A stretch of 64,000 nucleotides of DNA, taken from the NCBI RefSeq assembly GCF_013348785.1, contig NZ_CP054691.1, positions 3,286,001 to 3,350,000 of the forward strand. The letters run 5' to 3'. This document shows positions 47,512 to 57,010 of this stretch, in pieces; position 1 is the first letter of the stretch, and the number at the start of each line of letters is the position of its first letter. The notes beneath the pieces are model-generated. The model was not told the DNA's origin and made no database searches. It worked only from the letters and a program-made list of their open reading frames with translations. Source of the stretch: Gordonia sp. X0973 (GTDB lineage Bacteria > Actinomycetota > Actinomycetes > Mycobacteriales > Mycobacteriaceae). The position numbers and the translations under genes were made by a program.

Positions 47512-49251
47512 TCAGGGCGAATTGCGCCCGCGCAACTCGATGGCGATTTGGGCGGCGTCGAGGTCGACGAGTTCTTCGGCCAGGACGTCGGCCTCGAAGG
47601 TGCCGTCGTCTCGCGCGTCGAGCAGGGCGTCGCGCTGGGCCTGCAGGGTCTCCACCCGATGCTGTTTCGCCGCCGCGAAGCGCTCCTCGCGCGGCGCATC
47701 CTCCGGCAGCTCCGTCTTGGGGATCGATTCCGCGCTCGACCGCATGAGGTCGAGCAGGCGGCGACGTTCGGATTGCTGGAACTCCGCCTGCGCCTTGTCG
47801 GCCTCCGGGTCGTCGGGGGAGAGCAGCTTCAGCAGCGCACCGATGGTCCCGCCCTGCACCAGCAGCGACAGCGCGGCGACGGTGAACGCGATCAAAACCA
47901 GTTCGGCCCGACGCGGAGTCTCGTGCAGCGGCAACGTCTGCGCCGCGGCGACGGTGATCGCACCGCGCATGCCCGCCCAGACGACGACGGTCCCCTCCCG
48001 CCAACCGAGGGGGTCGCGCAGAAAGTAGTCGATGTCGGCCAGCCCGCGCGTCAGCCGGGTGGTGAACCGATCGAAGTCCATCTCGACGCGGCTCCGCCGT
48101 TTCGTGCCGATCCGTCCCTTCTTGCGCACCCGCCGCGTTTTGCCGGCCCGGCTCGCCCTACGGGTGGCGATCTTCTCCAGCGTCTCCTGACGCCCCTCCG
48201 GAGTGCTGATCTTCTCCTGCAGCCCGGTGTACCTCGGTTGCATCCGCGCGTAACGCCGGGCCCGCGCCGCGAGCGAGGCGAGTAGCGGGGCCACGTATGC
48301 CGCCCGCGCGACGATCGTGATCAGCAGGGCTCCGACGGCGATCAGCATCGCGATCACGATCCCGCTGTGCTCCTGTTCCACCTTCTGCAGGATCGTCTTG
48401 ATCTGCAGTCCCATCGTGAGGAACACGATGCCCTCGAGGACGAACTCGACGGTCCGCCAGTTCTGACCGTCGGACAAGCGGTTGCGCGGCGAGAGCATGC
48501 GCGGCGCGCGATACCCGGTGACCAGCCCGGCGCAGACGGCGGCGACGAGACCCGAGCTGTCGAGCAGCTCGGCGGGCACCGCCGCGAGGAACGGGACGGT
48601 GAAGGAGATGACCGTGTTCACCGTCGAGTCGGTCACCCGTTTGCGGATCGCCAGGTTGACCATGCCGACCGTCGCACCGATGAGGACGGCGACCACGACC
48701 GAGTACGCGAAGGTCCCGGCGGCGCCCCACAGGGAGAAGGCTCCCGCGGTGGCCGCGATCGCGGTCTTCAACAGCACCAGGGCGGTCGCGTCGTTGAGGA
48801 GGCTCTCCCCGTCGAGGATCGCGACGACCCGCTTGGAGACCGGCGTCTGCTTCACGATCGACGTGGCCACCGCGTCGGTGGGGCTGATGATCGCCCCCAG
48901 CGCCACTCCCCACCCGAACCCGACTTCCGGGACGACGAGCATGAAGAACAGTCCGAGCAGCAGCGACGTGCCGACGACGAGTAGCACCGACAGCCCGCTG
49001 ATGGCGCGGAACTCGCGTCGGAAATTCATCGCCGGCATGGAGACCGCCGAGGAGTAGAGCAGTGGTGGCAGCAAGCCCTCCAGGACCAGGTCCGGATTGA
49101 TCTGAAAGCCGGTGAACGCCGGGAGGAAACTGGCGCCGACGCCGAGGACGACCAGGAGCAGCGGGGCCGCCACCCCGATCTTGCTGCTGATCACGGTCGA
49201 GGCGGCAATGGTCAGCAGCGCCGCCACCAGGAGGACGAGGGTTTCAACCAT
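47512..49251 (-). CDS. Cation:proton antiporter, CPA1 family
   Basis: A 579-residue Na+(K+)/H+ exchanger. About twelve helices occupy residues 1-320 and 410-460. The ion-binding motif ALGAIISPTDAVATS, with its SPTDA aspartate near residue 133, and GESLLNDATALVL are typical of CPA1. A basic cytoplasmic insert (about 325-395) and a charged, coiled-coil-rich C-terminal tail (about 470-579) follow. It ends two bases from the MerR gene end, tail to tail. Confidence 0.9.
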   Translation of the reverse strand: MVETLVLLVAALLTIAASTVISSKIGVAAPLLLVVLGVGASFLPAFTGFQINPDLVLEGLLPPLLYSSAVSMPAMNFRREFRAISGLSVLLVVGTSLLLGLFFMLVVPEVGFGWGVALGAIISPTDAVATSIVKQTPVSKRVVAILDGESLLNDATALVLLKTAIAATAGAFSLWGAAGTFAYSVVVAVLIGATVGMVNLAIRKRVTDSTVNTVISFTVPFLAAVPAELLDSSGLVAAVCAGLVTGYRAPRMLSPRNRLSDGQNWRTVEFVLEGIVFLTMGLQIKTILQKVEQEHSGIVIAMLIAVGALLITIVARAAYVAPLLASLAARARRYARMQPRYTGLQEKISTPEGRQETLEKIATRRASRAGKTRRVRKKGRIGTKRRSRVEMDFDRFTTRLTRGLADIDYFLRDPLGWREGTVVVWAGMRGAITVAAAQTLPLHETPRRAELVLIAFTVAALSLLVQGGTIGALLKLLSPDDPEADKAQAEFQQSERRRLLDLMRSSAESIPKTELPEDAPREERFAAAKQHRVETLQAQRDALLDARDDGTFEADVLAEELVDLDAAQIAIELRGRNSP

Positions 49252-49260
49252 GCCGTTGCG

Positions 49261-50022
49261 CTAGGGGAGGCGAATCGGGGGGAGTCCGCGCGGTAGCCGG
49301 ATGGGTGGCAGGCCCGGGATCGGGTTGGGGAAGATGTTGCCCCGTTGAGAGGGTCGGGGGTTGCGTGCCACCGGGCGGCCGCTCTGCACCTGCGCGGGCG
49401 CGACCGGGCGGAACTCGGAGACCGGCGCGCCGATCTTGCGCCAGTCCGACATCTCGGCGGCACTCGACTGCGTGGGCTTGATCCCCGACATCGCCGCCGG
49501 TTGCGGCACCGCCCGCGGGCCATGTCGATTCGCCGACGATCCCGTGAGCACCAGGCCGCCCGCGATCACCGCGACCGCCGCCGCACCGGCAGCGATCTTG
49601 CGCCGCGGCGTGAACGGGGAGTCCTCCTGCTGAGCATTCGCGAGGTCGTCGATCTCGAAGTCGTCGGCCGGAGTCGAGTCGACCGGATCGGTCACCGGGA
49701 TCGGCGCGTCCTCGCTCACCGGGATGTCGACGGTCTTCGAGTCCACCGTCCGCCGGGTCACCGACGCGGTCTCGCCCGCGACGACGCTCTTGGTCACGGC
49801 CGCACTCGTGGCGACGGCGGTCTTCGTCACCGCGGCGCTCGTGGCGACGGCGCTCCTGGTCACGGCGGGCGTCCTGGTCGGTGCGACGGTGCGGTCGCTC
49901 CCGGCGCTCTTGGTCACCGCGCTGGTGGTCGTCGCGGCGCTGCCAGCTATGGCAGCGCTCCGGGTGACGGCCGCGGCTTTGCGTGCCGCGCGCCCGTCAG
50001 ACGGCTCGACCTGGGAAATCAC
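49261..50022 (-). CDS. Single-span membrane protein with AVTK repeats
   Basis: About 253 residues. Residues 15-95 hold at least six short imperfect repeats of AVT-K/R-S/T-A(V/A)A type. An acidic stretch (104-135) leads to one membrane helix (about 142-162). The outer part is Pro/Arg-rich and ends with a doubled GLPPIRLP. No family is recognised. The best start is GTG 50020-50022, just after TATTTT, which could be a -10 element of a leaderless message. Its upstream neighbour on the same strand is UDP-glucose dehydrogenase. Confidence 0.6.
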   Translation of the reverse strand: MISQVEPSDGRAARKAAAVTRSAAIAGSAATTTSAVTKSAGSDRTVAPTRTPAVTRSAVATSAAVTKTAVATSAAVTKSVVAGETASVTRRTVDSKTVDIPVSEDAPIPVTDPVDSTPADDFEIDDLANAQQEDSPFTPRRKIAAGAAAVAVIAGGLVLTGSSANRHGPRAVPQPAAMSGIKPTQSSAAEMSDWRKIGAPVSEFRPVAPAQVQSGRPVARNPRPSQRGNIFPNPIPGLPPIRLPRGLPPIRLP

Positions 50023-50039
50023 CGCATCAAAATACCACG

Positions 50040-51431
50040 TCAAACCATCGATTCGCGTTCCTCGGTGGCGCTCACCACATGGGTGATGACCTGCGACGAC
50101 CCCGCTCCCGCGGTACCGAGCGCTCGGTAGTCCCACCCGGCGTCGGCCCACGCTCGTCCGTCGAGACAACGACGGGCGTCGATGATCAGTCGGCGCGACA
50201 CGGTGTCGGTCAACTCGGCGGGCGCCATGTGGACGAACTCGGCCCACTCGGTCGCGACGATCACGGCGTCGGCCGCCCGCGCCGCGGCCACCGCGGAGTC
50301 GGCGAAGCGCAGCGTCGGGAAGACGCGACGCGCGTTGTCCATCGCCTTGGGGTCGAAGACCGTCACGCGAGCACCACGCAAGGACAGCTGCGCGGCCACC
50401 GCGAGCGCCGGGGAGTCGCGGATGTCGTCGCTCTCCGGCTTGAAAGCAGCGCCGAGCACGGCGATGTTGCGGCCGAGGACGGAACCGTCGCAGGCCCGCT
50501 CGACCATCGCGACGAGTGCCGCCCGACGACGCATGTTGACCTCGTCGACGGCCCGCAGGAAGCTCAGCGCCGACCCGACGCCGAGCTCGTCCGCCCGGGC
50601 CGCGAAGGCCCGGATGTCCTTGGGTAGGCACCCGCCGCCGAAGCCGAGTCCGGCGTTGAGGAACCGCCGCCCGATCCGGGCGTCGTGCCCGATGGCGTCG
50701 GCCAGCGCGGTCACATCCCCGCCGGCGACCTCGCAGATCTCGCTGATCGCGTTGATGAAGGAGATCTTGGTGGCGAGGAAGGCGTTCGCCGAGACCTTCA
50801 CCAGCTCCGCGGTCGCCCAATCCATCGTCAGATACGGCGTGCCGCCGTCGAGGATCTCGCGGTACACGGCGGCCAACGTCGAGGCGGCCGTCGAATCGGC
50901 CCGCCGCGGATCGGTGCCGACGACGATGCGGTCGGGCCGCAGCGTGTCGTCGACGGCGAATCCCTCGCGCAGGAATTCCGGGTTCCACGCCAGCTCGATC
51001 GATCCGTTGTTACGGGTCAGCGCGGCGATCTCGTCCGCGAGTTCCACGCAGGTGCCCACCGGCACGGTGGACTTGCCGACGATGAGATGGCGCCCGCGAA
51101 GATGGCCGACCAGTTCGCGGACGGCCGTGCGCAGCGCGGTGAGGTCGGCGGCGTCCGAGGCCGCCTGCTGCGGCGTGCCGACGCCGATGAAGTGGATCTT
51201 GCCGAAGGCGGCCGCTTCGGTGAAGTCGGTGGTGAACCGCAACCGACCGGCGGCGATGTTGCGGCGCACGACGTCGTCGAGACCGGGTTCGAAGAAGGGG
51301 ACGCTGCCGGAGGCCAGCATCTCGATCTTGGCGGCGTCGACGTCGACGCCGAGAACGTCGTGGCCGAGTTCGGCCATGCAGGCGGCGTGGGTCGCGCCGA
51401 GGTATCCGCATCCGATCACAGTCATCTTCAT
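50040..51431 (-). CDS. UDP-glucose 6-dehydrogenase family protein
   Basis: A 463-residue UDP-glucose/GDP-mannose dehydrogenase. The NAD site is IGCGYLGATHA at residues 6-16; the central domain has KVSANAFLATKISF near 212; the catalytic cysteine is Cys268 in GFGGGCLPKD; the C-terminal UDP-binding domain has LGAAFKPESDDIRDSP. It makes UDP-glucuronate for cell-wall or capsular polysaccharide. The homologue is Rv0322 (UdgA), which lies beside dcd in M. tuberculosis; here an MFS gene is inserted between them. Confidence 0.93.
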   Translation of the reverse strand: MKMTVIGCGYLGATHAACMAELGHDVLGVDVDAAKIEMLASGSVPFFEPGLDDVVRRNIAAGRLRFTTDFTEAAAFGKIHFIGVGTPQQAASDAADLTALRTAVRELVGHLRGRHLIVGKSTVPVGTCVELADEIAALTRNNGSIELAWNPEFLREGFAVDDTLRPDRIVVGTDPRRADSTAASTLAAVYREILDGGTPYLTMDWATAELVKVSANAFLATKISFINAISEICEVAGGDVTALADAIGHDARIGRRFLNAGLGFGGGCLPKDIRAFAARADELGVGSALSFLRAVDEVNMRRRAALVAMVERACDGSVLGRNIAVLGAAFKPESDDIRDSPALAVAAQLSLRGARVTVFDPKAMDNARRVFPTLRFADSAVAAARAADAVIVATEWAEFVHMAPAELTDTVSRRLIIDARRCLDGRAWADAGWDYRALGTAGAGSSQVITHVVSATEERESMV

Positions 51432-51514
51432 GTCCCCATGGCTACCTGCGCCGGGAGGCCGCGCGGTGGCGACCGGCCCACGGTCTGGCTACGGGATCGT
51501 GAACATCGGACGGA

Positions 51515-52897
51515 TCAGCCGGCGTTGACCTCGCCCAGCGCGCGGCCGGTGGTCCGCGGCCCGAGCAGGCCGACCGAGAGCGCGACCATCGCCATCGCCG
51601 CGGCGACCACGGCGAACAGCGCACCCGATCCGCCGTGGTGCAGCACGGGAACGAGGATGAACGGCATGAGCGCGCTGGACAGTCGGGACAGCGAATACGC
51701 CCAGCTCGACGCGGTACCGCGGACCCGCGTCGGGAAGACCTCGGCCTGGTACACGTGATAGGCGTTGGAGAAGATGTTGCTGACCGCGGTGTAGGCGAAC
51801 CCCAGGACGAGGATCATCGCGGTGCCGTCGGCGAACCCGAACGCGACGCCGAAGACCGCCATCAGGGTGACCGACGCGACGATGAGGTATTTGCGCTCGA
51901 CCCGGTCGATGATCGGCAGGGAAATGAGGGAACCGACGGGGTATCCGAGGTAGGTCACGCCCAGGAAGCCGAGGCTCGTCACCACGTCGTAGCCCTTGCC
52001 GACCAGCACGATGGGGACGAGTGTCCCGAAGCCGTAATAGCCCCAGGTCTGGAAGAACTGCATCACCACCATCATCACCGTGCGTCCGCGCAGCGCCGGG
52101 CGCAGGAGGTCGCGCAGGCCGACGCGCTCGTCGTCGGCCGCGGACGCCGTCGCGACGGGTGGCGGCAACGGCAGGCCCCGCTCCCGGGCGGCGTCCTCCA
52201 TCCCGGTGACGATGGCGTCGGCCTCGTCGTGGCGCCCGACCGACGCCAGCCAGCGCGGCGACTCGGGCAGGCCGCGGCGGGCGAAGAACATGATGACCGC
52301 ACCGAGGGCGCCGAAGAGGAACATCCACCGCCACCCGTCGAATCCGAATGGCGCGCGGGGCACCAGGTAGAAGCCGAGGAAGCCGGCGGCCGGGACGGCG
52401 AGGAAGGACAGCGTGTAGGCCCAGGCGGTGAACCGGCCGCGGTAGCGCGGCGGAAGCATGTCGCCGAGATAGGTGTCCGATACCGGCGGCTCCGCACCGA
52501 TGCCCGTTCCGGCGAGGAAGCGCAGCGCGACGAGGGTCGCCGGGTTGGGGCTGAACGCCGCGGCGAAGGTGAACACCGAGTACACCGACATGCTGAGCAG
52601 GAATGCCGGGCGGCGCCCGAGCCGGTCGGAGATTCGGCCGATGACGATGGCCCCGAGGAACATGCCGAGGAAGGCGGAGGAGAGCAGCAGCGTCAGGCCG
52701 GTGCCGTCGAGGTTGAACTTGTGCTTCAGCGTGGCGCTGAGGGTGCCCGCCAGGAAGACCTCGTACAGGTCGAAGAACAGGCCCAGGCCGATCACGGCGG
52801 TGACCCGACGGTGCAGCGGCGTGATCGGCAGGCGATCCATCCGCGCCGCGATCGTCGCCGCGCCGTCGGGACTCGTGGCCGACGCCGCGTCGTTCAT
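51515..52897 (-). CDS. MFS transporter, metabolite:H+ symporter type
   Basis: A 460-residue transporter with twelve predicted helices. The MFS signature GRISDRLGRRPAF lies after helix 2 and a second, RYRGRFTAW, after helix 4; a charged central loop separates the halves (about 215-265). The pattern fits the sugar/aromatic-acid symporter group. It ends after the UDP-glucose dehydrogenase start and begins four bases after the dcd stop, so the three genes are probably one transcript. The substrate cannot be told. Confidence 0.87.
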   Translation of the reverse strand: MNDAASATSPDGAATIAARMDRLPITPLHRRVTAVIGLGLFFDLYEVFLAGTLSATLKHKFNLDGTGLTLLLSSAFLGMFLGAIVIGRISDRLGRRPAFLLSMSVYSVFTFAAAFSPNPATLVALRFLAGTGIGAEPPVSDTYLGDMLPPRYRGRFTAWAYTLSFLAVPAAGFLGFYLVPRAPFGFDGWRWMFLFGALGAVIMFFARRGLPESPRWLASVGRHDEADAIVTGMEDAARERGLPLPPPVATASAADDERVGLRDLLRPALRGRTVMMVVMQFFQTWGYYGFGTLVPIVLVGKGYDVVTSLGFLGVTYLGYPVGSLISLPIIDRVERKYLIVASVTLMAVFGVAFGFADGTAMILVLGFAYTAVSNIFSNAYHVYQAEVFPTRVRGTASSWAYSLSRLSSALMPFILVPVLHHGGSGALFAVVAAAMAMVALSVGLLGPRTTGRALGEVNAG

Positions 52898-52901
52898 CGC
52901 G

Positions 52902-53468
52902 TCACTTCGCGAAGTTCAGGTACGCCTTCGACGGCGTCGGGCCGCGCTGGCCCTGGTACTTCGAGCCGACCGACGAGCTGCCGTACGGGTGCTCGGCCGG
53001 GCTGGACAGCTTGATCAGGCACAGCTGGCCGATCTTCATGCCCGGCCACAGCGTGATCGGCAGGTTCGCGACGTTGGAGAGCTCCAGGGTGATGTGGCCG
53101 GAGAAGCCGGGGTCGATGAAACCCGCCGTCGAGTGGGTGAGCAGGCCCAGGCGGCCCAGCGACGACTTGCCCTCCAGCCGCCCGGCTAGGTCGTCGGGCA
53201 GGGTGCAGACCTCCAGAGTGGAGCCGAGGACGAACTCGCCCGGGTGCAGCACGAAGGGCTCGTCTTTGGCCGGTTCGACCAGGGTGGTCAGCTCGTCCTG
53301 CCGCTGCGCCGGGTCGATGTGGGTGTAGCGGGTGTTGTTGAAGACGCGGAACAGCCCGTCGAGTCGAACGTCGACGCTCGACGGTTGGACCAGGCCCGGC
53401 TCGAAGGGGTCGATTCCCAGGCGCCCGGACTCGAGTTGGGCGCGGATGTCGCGGTCGGAGAGCAGCAC
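52902..53468 (-). CDS. dcd: dCTP deaminase (dUMP-forming type)
   Basis: A 188-residue trimeric enzyme of pyrimidine deoxynucleotide synthesis. It has [19 protein letters not shown] at the start, [20 protein letters not shown] (split as [10 protein letters not shown] and [11 protein letters not shown]) and the C-terminal lid [16 protein letters not shown]. The T/A pattern after HS and the length match the bifunctional deaminase/diphosphatase of M. tuberculosis (Rv0321), which goes from dCTP straight to dUMP. That bifunctionality is by homology only. Confidence 0.95.
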   Translation of the reverse strand: MLLSDRDIRAQLESGRLGIDPFEPGLVQPSSVDVRLDGLFRVFNNTRYTHIDPAQRQDELTTLVEPAKDEPFVLHPGEFVLGSTLEVCTLPDDLAGRLEGKSSLGRLGLLTHSTAGFIDPGFSGHITLELSNVANLPITLWPGMKIGQLCLIKLSSPAEHPYGSSSVGSKYQGQRGPTPSKAYLNFAK

Positions 53469-53505
53469 GGTTCACCAGGCTATCGGTGCCGCCGTCGAAC
53501 GCACC

Positions 53506-53576
53506 GCAAACCCCGCAGAATAGGACAGACCCCACACGTCATCGGTGTCGGGTTTGTCCGAAGGTGCAGGGTTTGC
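53506..53576. repeat. Inverted repeat (family 1)
   Basis: Arms 53506-53532 and 53550-53576 are each 27 bases and begin or end with the same GCAAACCCCGCAG and GGGTTTGTCCGAA-like cores as the copy at 26633-26703, but with about seven mismatches between arms. It sits 24 bases downstream of the malate dehydrogenase stop and upstream of dcd. Confidence 0.82.
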
Positions 53577-53600
53577 GGGTGCGGCGTGTGGCGTGCGGAG

Positions 53601-54602
53601 TCAGATCAGCCCGAGCGATTCGACGGCGGCCTTCTCCTCCAGCAGCTCGGCCACCGAGGCGTCGATGCGGGCGCGGGAGAAGTCGTCGATCTCCAAGCCC
53701 TCGACGATCTCCCACTGCCCGTCTACCGGCCGCACTGGGTACGAATGGACCAGTCCCTCCGGCACGCCGTACGCACCGGTCGAGACCAGCGCCGTCGACG
53801 TCCAGTCGTCCGGGTCGGCGAGACCGAAGCGGCGGTCGCGGACGTGGTCGATGATGGCGGTCGCCGTGGAGGCGACCGATGATCCGCCGCGCGCCTCGAT
53901 GATCGCCCCGCCGCGCTGGGCGACGGTGTCGATGAACACCCCGTCGGCCCACTCCTGGCCGACCATCTCCAGGGCGGGACGGCCGGCGACCGTCGCATGC
54001 CGGATGTCGGGATACTGCGTGCGGGAGTGGTTGCCCCAGATGGTGATCCGCTTGATCTCACGGACGTTGACGCTGGTGCGGGCGGCGAGCTGGGCGACGG
54101 CCCGGTTGTGGTCGAGGCGGGTGAGCGCGGTGAACCGGTCGCGCGGGACGTCGGGGGCGTGGGCGGCGGCGATCATCGCGTTGGTGTTGGCCGGGTTGCC
54201 GATGACGAGCACACGCACGTCGTCGGCACCGACGTCGTTGATGGCGCGGCCTTGCGGGCCGAAGATCGCTCCGTTGCCCTCCAGCAGATCGGAGCGCTCC
54301 ATGCCCGCGGTGCGCGGACGGGCGCCGACGAGGATGGCGTGGTTGGCGCCCTCGAACGCGACGCGCGGGTCCGCGGTCACCTCGATACCGGCGACCAGCG
54401 GCGACGCGGCGTCCTGCAACTCCATCGCGACGCCGGCCGCGGACCGCACCGCCTGCGGGGCTTCGAGCATCCGCAGCCGCACCGGGGTGTCCGGTCCGAA
54501 CATCTCCCCCGCCACGACGCGGAACAGCAGCGCATAGCCGATCTGCCCGGCCGCCCCGGACAGCGTCAACGTGACGGGATGATGCAGCGACTGGGCTTCC
54601 AT
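53601..54602 (-). CDS. mdh: Malate dehydrogenase
   Basis: A 333-residue NAD-dependent malate dehydrogenase of the TCA cycle. The nucleotide motif [12 protein letters not shown] is near residue 14. [17 protein letters not shown] carries the substrate-binding arginines near 100, [11 protein letters not shown] the cofactor loop, LTRLDHNRA the Asp and Arg, and [12 protein letters not shown] the catalytic histidine. ATG 54602 is used; GTG 54611 adds three residues and is equally possible. It resembles Rv1240. Confidence 0.95.
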   Translation of the reverse strand: MEAQSLHHPVTLTLSGAAGQIGYALLFRVVAGEMFGPDTPVRLRMLEAPQAVRSAAGVAMELQDAASPLVAGIEVTADPRVAFEGANHAILVGARPRTAGMERSDLLEGNGAIFGPQGRAINDVGADDVRVLVIGNPANTNAMIAAAHAPDVPRDRFTALTRLDHNRAVAQLAARTSVNVREIKRITIWGNHSRTQYPDIRHATVAGRPALEMVGQEWADGVFIDTVAQRGGAIIEARGGSSVASTATAIIDHVRDRRFGLADPDDWTSTALVSTGAYGVPEGLVHSYPVRPVDGQWEIVEGLEIDDFSRARIDASVAELLEEKAAVESLGLI

Positions 54603-54626
54603 ACCGCCCACTCTGCCATTTCCGTC

Positions 54627-54725
54627 GGGGTGGTCGAGTGGATCCGAGCCCCTGGCCGAGGAACCTTATCGAGACCTCGCGAGACGACATGCCAGGCCGA
54701 TGGGCACGGAATCGTATCGCGACCC
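54627..54725. repeat. Decayed copy of intergenic repeat (family 2)
   Basis: 54627-54676 reads, in reverse orientation, like the element at 30277-30348: GGGGTGGTCGAGTGGATCC, then CCGAGGAACC and TTATCGAGACC. A further ATCGTATCGCGACCC at 54711-54725 repeats the arm with two changes. It fills the gap between malate dehydrogenase and the SDR gene. Confidence 0.65.
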
Positions 54726-54726
54726 A

Positions 54727-55506
54727 TCAGCGCCGTGGGCGCACCGCCCGTTCGGCGATCGCGGCGACCATCGCGCGCGGTGCGACGCGAGAAGCGTTGG
54801 CGCTCACGTAGTTCTGCAGACCGTCGACGACGCTCGGCTTGCCCTTTCTTAGTGCGGCGAGTGCCGTGTCGACGACCTGCTGGGGTGAGCGACGATTGCC
54901 GACGGCGGCATCGTCGCCGGCCACGTCGAAGAATCCGGTGTCGGTGGCGCCGGGGCAGAGTGCCAGGACGCGCACGTCGTGCTGCTTGCCCTCCCACCAC
55001 AGTGCCTCGCTCAGCGAGAGGACGTATGCCTTGGTCGCGCCGTAGACGGCCATGTGCGGGATCGGCTGGAAGGCGGCCGTGCTCGCGACGTTGATGATGG
55101 CTCCGGATTTCGCCCGGACCATCCGCTGGTAGAAGACGGTCGTCAGGTCGGTGAGCGTGGCGACGTTGAGGGTGACCTCGTCGCGGATGCGTGCGGGGTC
55201 GGCGTCGGCGAGGTCGCCGTGAGTGCCGAATCCGGCGTTGTTGATCAGGATGTCGACGGTGAGGTTGCGCGAATCCACCTGGGCGACAAGGGAATCCGAC
55301 ACCCCCGGTACCGACAGATCCGCCGCGATCACCTCGGCGCGCACCCCGTGCGCGTGGTGGAGCTCATCCGCGATCGCGGTGAGCTTGTCCTCGCTGCGCG
55401 CGACGAGGATGAGGTCGGCGCCTTGGGCGGCGAGCGTGCGGGCGAATTGTTCGCCGATGCCGCCGCTGGCCCCGGTGATCAGTGCCGTCTTGTTGCGGTA
55501 GTCCAT
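54727..55506 (-). CDS. Short-chain dehydrogenase/reductase
   Basis: A 259-residue classical SDR. It has TGASGGIGEQFA at residues 9-20, NNAGFGTHG near 88, serine in NVASTAAF near 140 and the YGATK catalytic pair near 154. The C-terminus is basic and ends RAVRPRR. It is NAD(P)-dependent; the substrate is unknown. It follows the TetR gene by 35 bases on the same strand and is the obvious regulatory target. Confidence 0.9.
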   Translation of the reverse strand: MDYRNKTALITGASGGIGEQFARTLAAQGADLILVARSEDKLTAIADELHHAHGVRAEVIAADLSVPGVSDSLVAQVDSRNLTVDILINNAGFGTHGDLADADPARIRDEVTLNVATLTDLTTVFYQRMVRAKSGAIINVASTAAFQPIPHMAVYGATKAYVLSLSEALWWEGKQHDVRVLALCPGATDTGFFDVAGDDAAVGNRRSPQQVVDTALAALRKGKPSVVDGLQNYVSANASRVAPRAMVAAIAERAVRPRR

Positions 55507-55541
55507 GATTGCTCCTTGTTCGAGTGGTTCTTGATTCGGGG

Positions 55542-56177
55542 TTATCTGGGTTCGAGGCCGTCGAGGGTTAGACGCGCCAGAGCGTCGGCCGGCGCACGCA
55601 GGCGCGCGATGCGGTCCTCCCCTTCGGGATCGTCGGCGGCTGCGGCGTCGACGAGGGCCTTGATCCCGTCGAAGGCGCCGACCAGCACGGTCGCCAGCAC
55701 GGCGGCGTCGATGTCGTCGCGGAAGTCGCCGGCTTGTTGCCCGTCGACGATGATGCCGGTCAGCAGGGTGAGCCAGCCGTCCATCGGCTTCTCGACCGGA
55801 GCGTCGGTGGGCGGGTCTTCGGCAAGTTCGCGCACCAGGCGGACCACGCTCCACGCGCCCGGGTCCTGCGCCAGCAACTCGATCATCGCCGGGATCAGGT
55901 CGGCCAGTTGTTCGCGCGGGGTGGCGCGGGTCAACACCCGCTCACGCACGCGCGCGACCCACCGCCGGTCCTGCTCCCTCACCACCTCGGCGGCCAACGC
56001 CGCCTTCGACGGGAAGTAGAAGTAGAAGGCCCCCTTGGTCAGTCCCGACTCCGCGATCAGCTCGCTGAACTTGGTCGCCGCGTAGCCGCGCTCGGCGAAC
56101 ACGCGTGATGCGACGTCGACGAGGTGCGCGCGAGTGGCCTGCCCCTTCGGGGTCGGCGGTTCCTCGGTTCTGGCCAT
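55542..56177 (-). CDS. TetR-family transcriptional regulator
   Basis: A 211-residue repressor. The N-terminal HTH (residues 12-58) reads GQATRAHLVDVASRVFAERG, FSELIAESGLTKGAFYFYF and PSKAALAAEVV. The rest is the ligand-binding helical domain. The start ATG 56175-56177 follows a promoter that overlaps a strong palindrome (56191-56222), so autoregulation and control of the downstream SDR are likely. Ligand unknown; the AACCGnnCGGT-like operator resembles those of gamma-butyrolactone-receptor relatives. Confidence 0.9.
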   Translation of the reverse strand: MARTEEPPTPKGQATRAHLVDVASRVFAERGYAATKFSELIAESGLTKGAFYFYFPSKAALAAEVVREQDRRWVARVRERVLTRATPREQLADLIPAMIELLAQDPGAWSVVRLVRELAEDPPTDAPVEKPMDGWLTLLTGIIVDGQQAGDFRDDIDAAVLATVLVGAFDGIKALVDAAAADDPEGEDRIARLRAPADALARLTLDGLEPR

Positions 56178-56183
56178 GCCACC

Positions 56184-56222
56184 AAAATAGACCGGGCGGT
56201 AGGTTTTTGCAAACCGCTCGGT
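56184..56222 (-). promoter_or_regulatory. Promoter overlapping TetR operator
   Basis: Read on the minus strand: -35 TTGCAA (56207-56212), 17-base spacer, -10 TATTTT (56184-56189). The inverted repeat ACCGGGCGGT (56191-56200) and ACCGCTCGGT (56213-56222) matches at nine of ten positions and spans the -35 and spacer, so a bound repressor would block RNA polymerase. Confidence 0.72.
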
Positions 56223-56506
56223 ATGTTTTGTGGATCGACGGCGGCGCCCGGGGCGGCGACGAGGCAAGACGCTCCGCCTGTGCGTACGCGCCCCTAGTCT
56301 CCAAGGACGACGAGACCGGGCGCTACGAGTTCACCAAGACGCAAACAACCAAGCACGAGACGCAGTACCCAAGTGGCGGTTCACCGAGTCGAAGCACGCA
56401 AGACCGCTCAGGCCGCGAAGGACACACGACCGACGACTGACAACACCCGGCTTGGAGTCCTCAGCTACTTGTTGGGCGGCCCTTAGCCTTAGTCAGTCGT
56501 CGAGCC
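56223..56506. other. Gene-free boundary segment of the accessory region
   Basis: No convincing gene is seen on either strand. Composition changes here from the GC-rich backbone to the lower-GC island. The one structure is a perfect 11-bp inverted repeat, CGACGACTGAC (56431-56441) with GTCAGTCGTCG (56492-56502), ending four bases from the stop of the first island gene; it may be that operon's terminator. No copy of the tRNA-Gly end that would mark an attachment site was found. Confidence 0.5.
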
Positions 56507-57010
56507 TTACACCTCATCGTCCAAGTATCCGGGATCGGACTCGTAATAGATCGCGCGCTGTAATGCGAAGCGACGTGCCGTCGACCAAGCACTCTTAGGC
56601 TTCATCCCAGGCGCCTGACAGCGAGCTAGCGCATGGGCCTTGCCTCGCACGTCGTCGTCGGGGTCCTCGCTCTCGATGATCCCGGCACCGCCCTCTCTAA
56701 GATCACCGACGTGGAACCTGGCGATCCCATGCTCGTTCCAGTCATCAACAAGTTTTTCCGTGAGAATGTCGTGTCGCTTCATTAAGTACTCAAGGTAGCC
56801 AGACATGCCGCCCTGTGGCCCGTAGTCACCTGAGGAAAGCGAGAACGCTTTAGGGGCTAGGCAAGCTTTTTCGCTTATTCTGTCGCCTGTGAAATTCTCA
56901 GAGTCCCCGATTCTAATACGGCGATAAACGACAGCATCGTCGGGGATACCGGGATCGTCGTGGACCCAGCCGTCCTCTCCCATGGTCGCTAGAACTTCTG
57001 CGCTCGCCAT
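56507..57010 (-). CDS. Unknown protein, third gene of the island operon
   Basis: A 167-residue soluble protein with no signal or membrane segment. Visible features are VVYRRIRI near residue 28, PKAFSLSSGDYG-GGMSGYLEYLM near 52-76, HGIARFHVGDLREGGAG near 94-110 and GKAHALARCQ near 122. The alternation of short strands and Gly-rich turns suggests a compact alpha/beta fold. I do not recognise a named family. Its start lies inside the end of the preceding gene (22-base overlap), so it is cotranslated. Codon use is less GC-rich than in the backbone genes. Confidence 0.7.
   Translation of the reverse strand: MASAEVLATMGEDGWVHDDPGIPDDAVVYRRIRIGDSENFTGDRISEKACLAPKAFSLSSGDYGPQGGMSGYLEYLMKRHDILTEKLVDDWNEHGIARFHVGDLREGGAGIIESEDPDDDVRGKAHALARCQAPGMKPKSAWSTARRFALQRAIYYESDPGYLDDEV

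Noticed and set aside
56105..56440. Possible plus-strand gene in the island boundary
   Set aside because: It begins inside the TetR gene on the opposite strand, crosses the promoter and has no ribosome site or recognisable domain.
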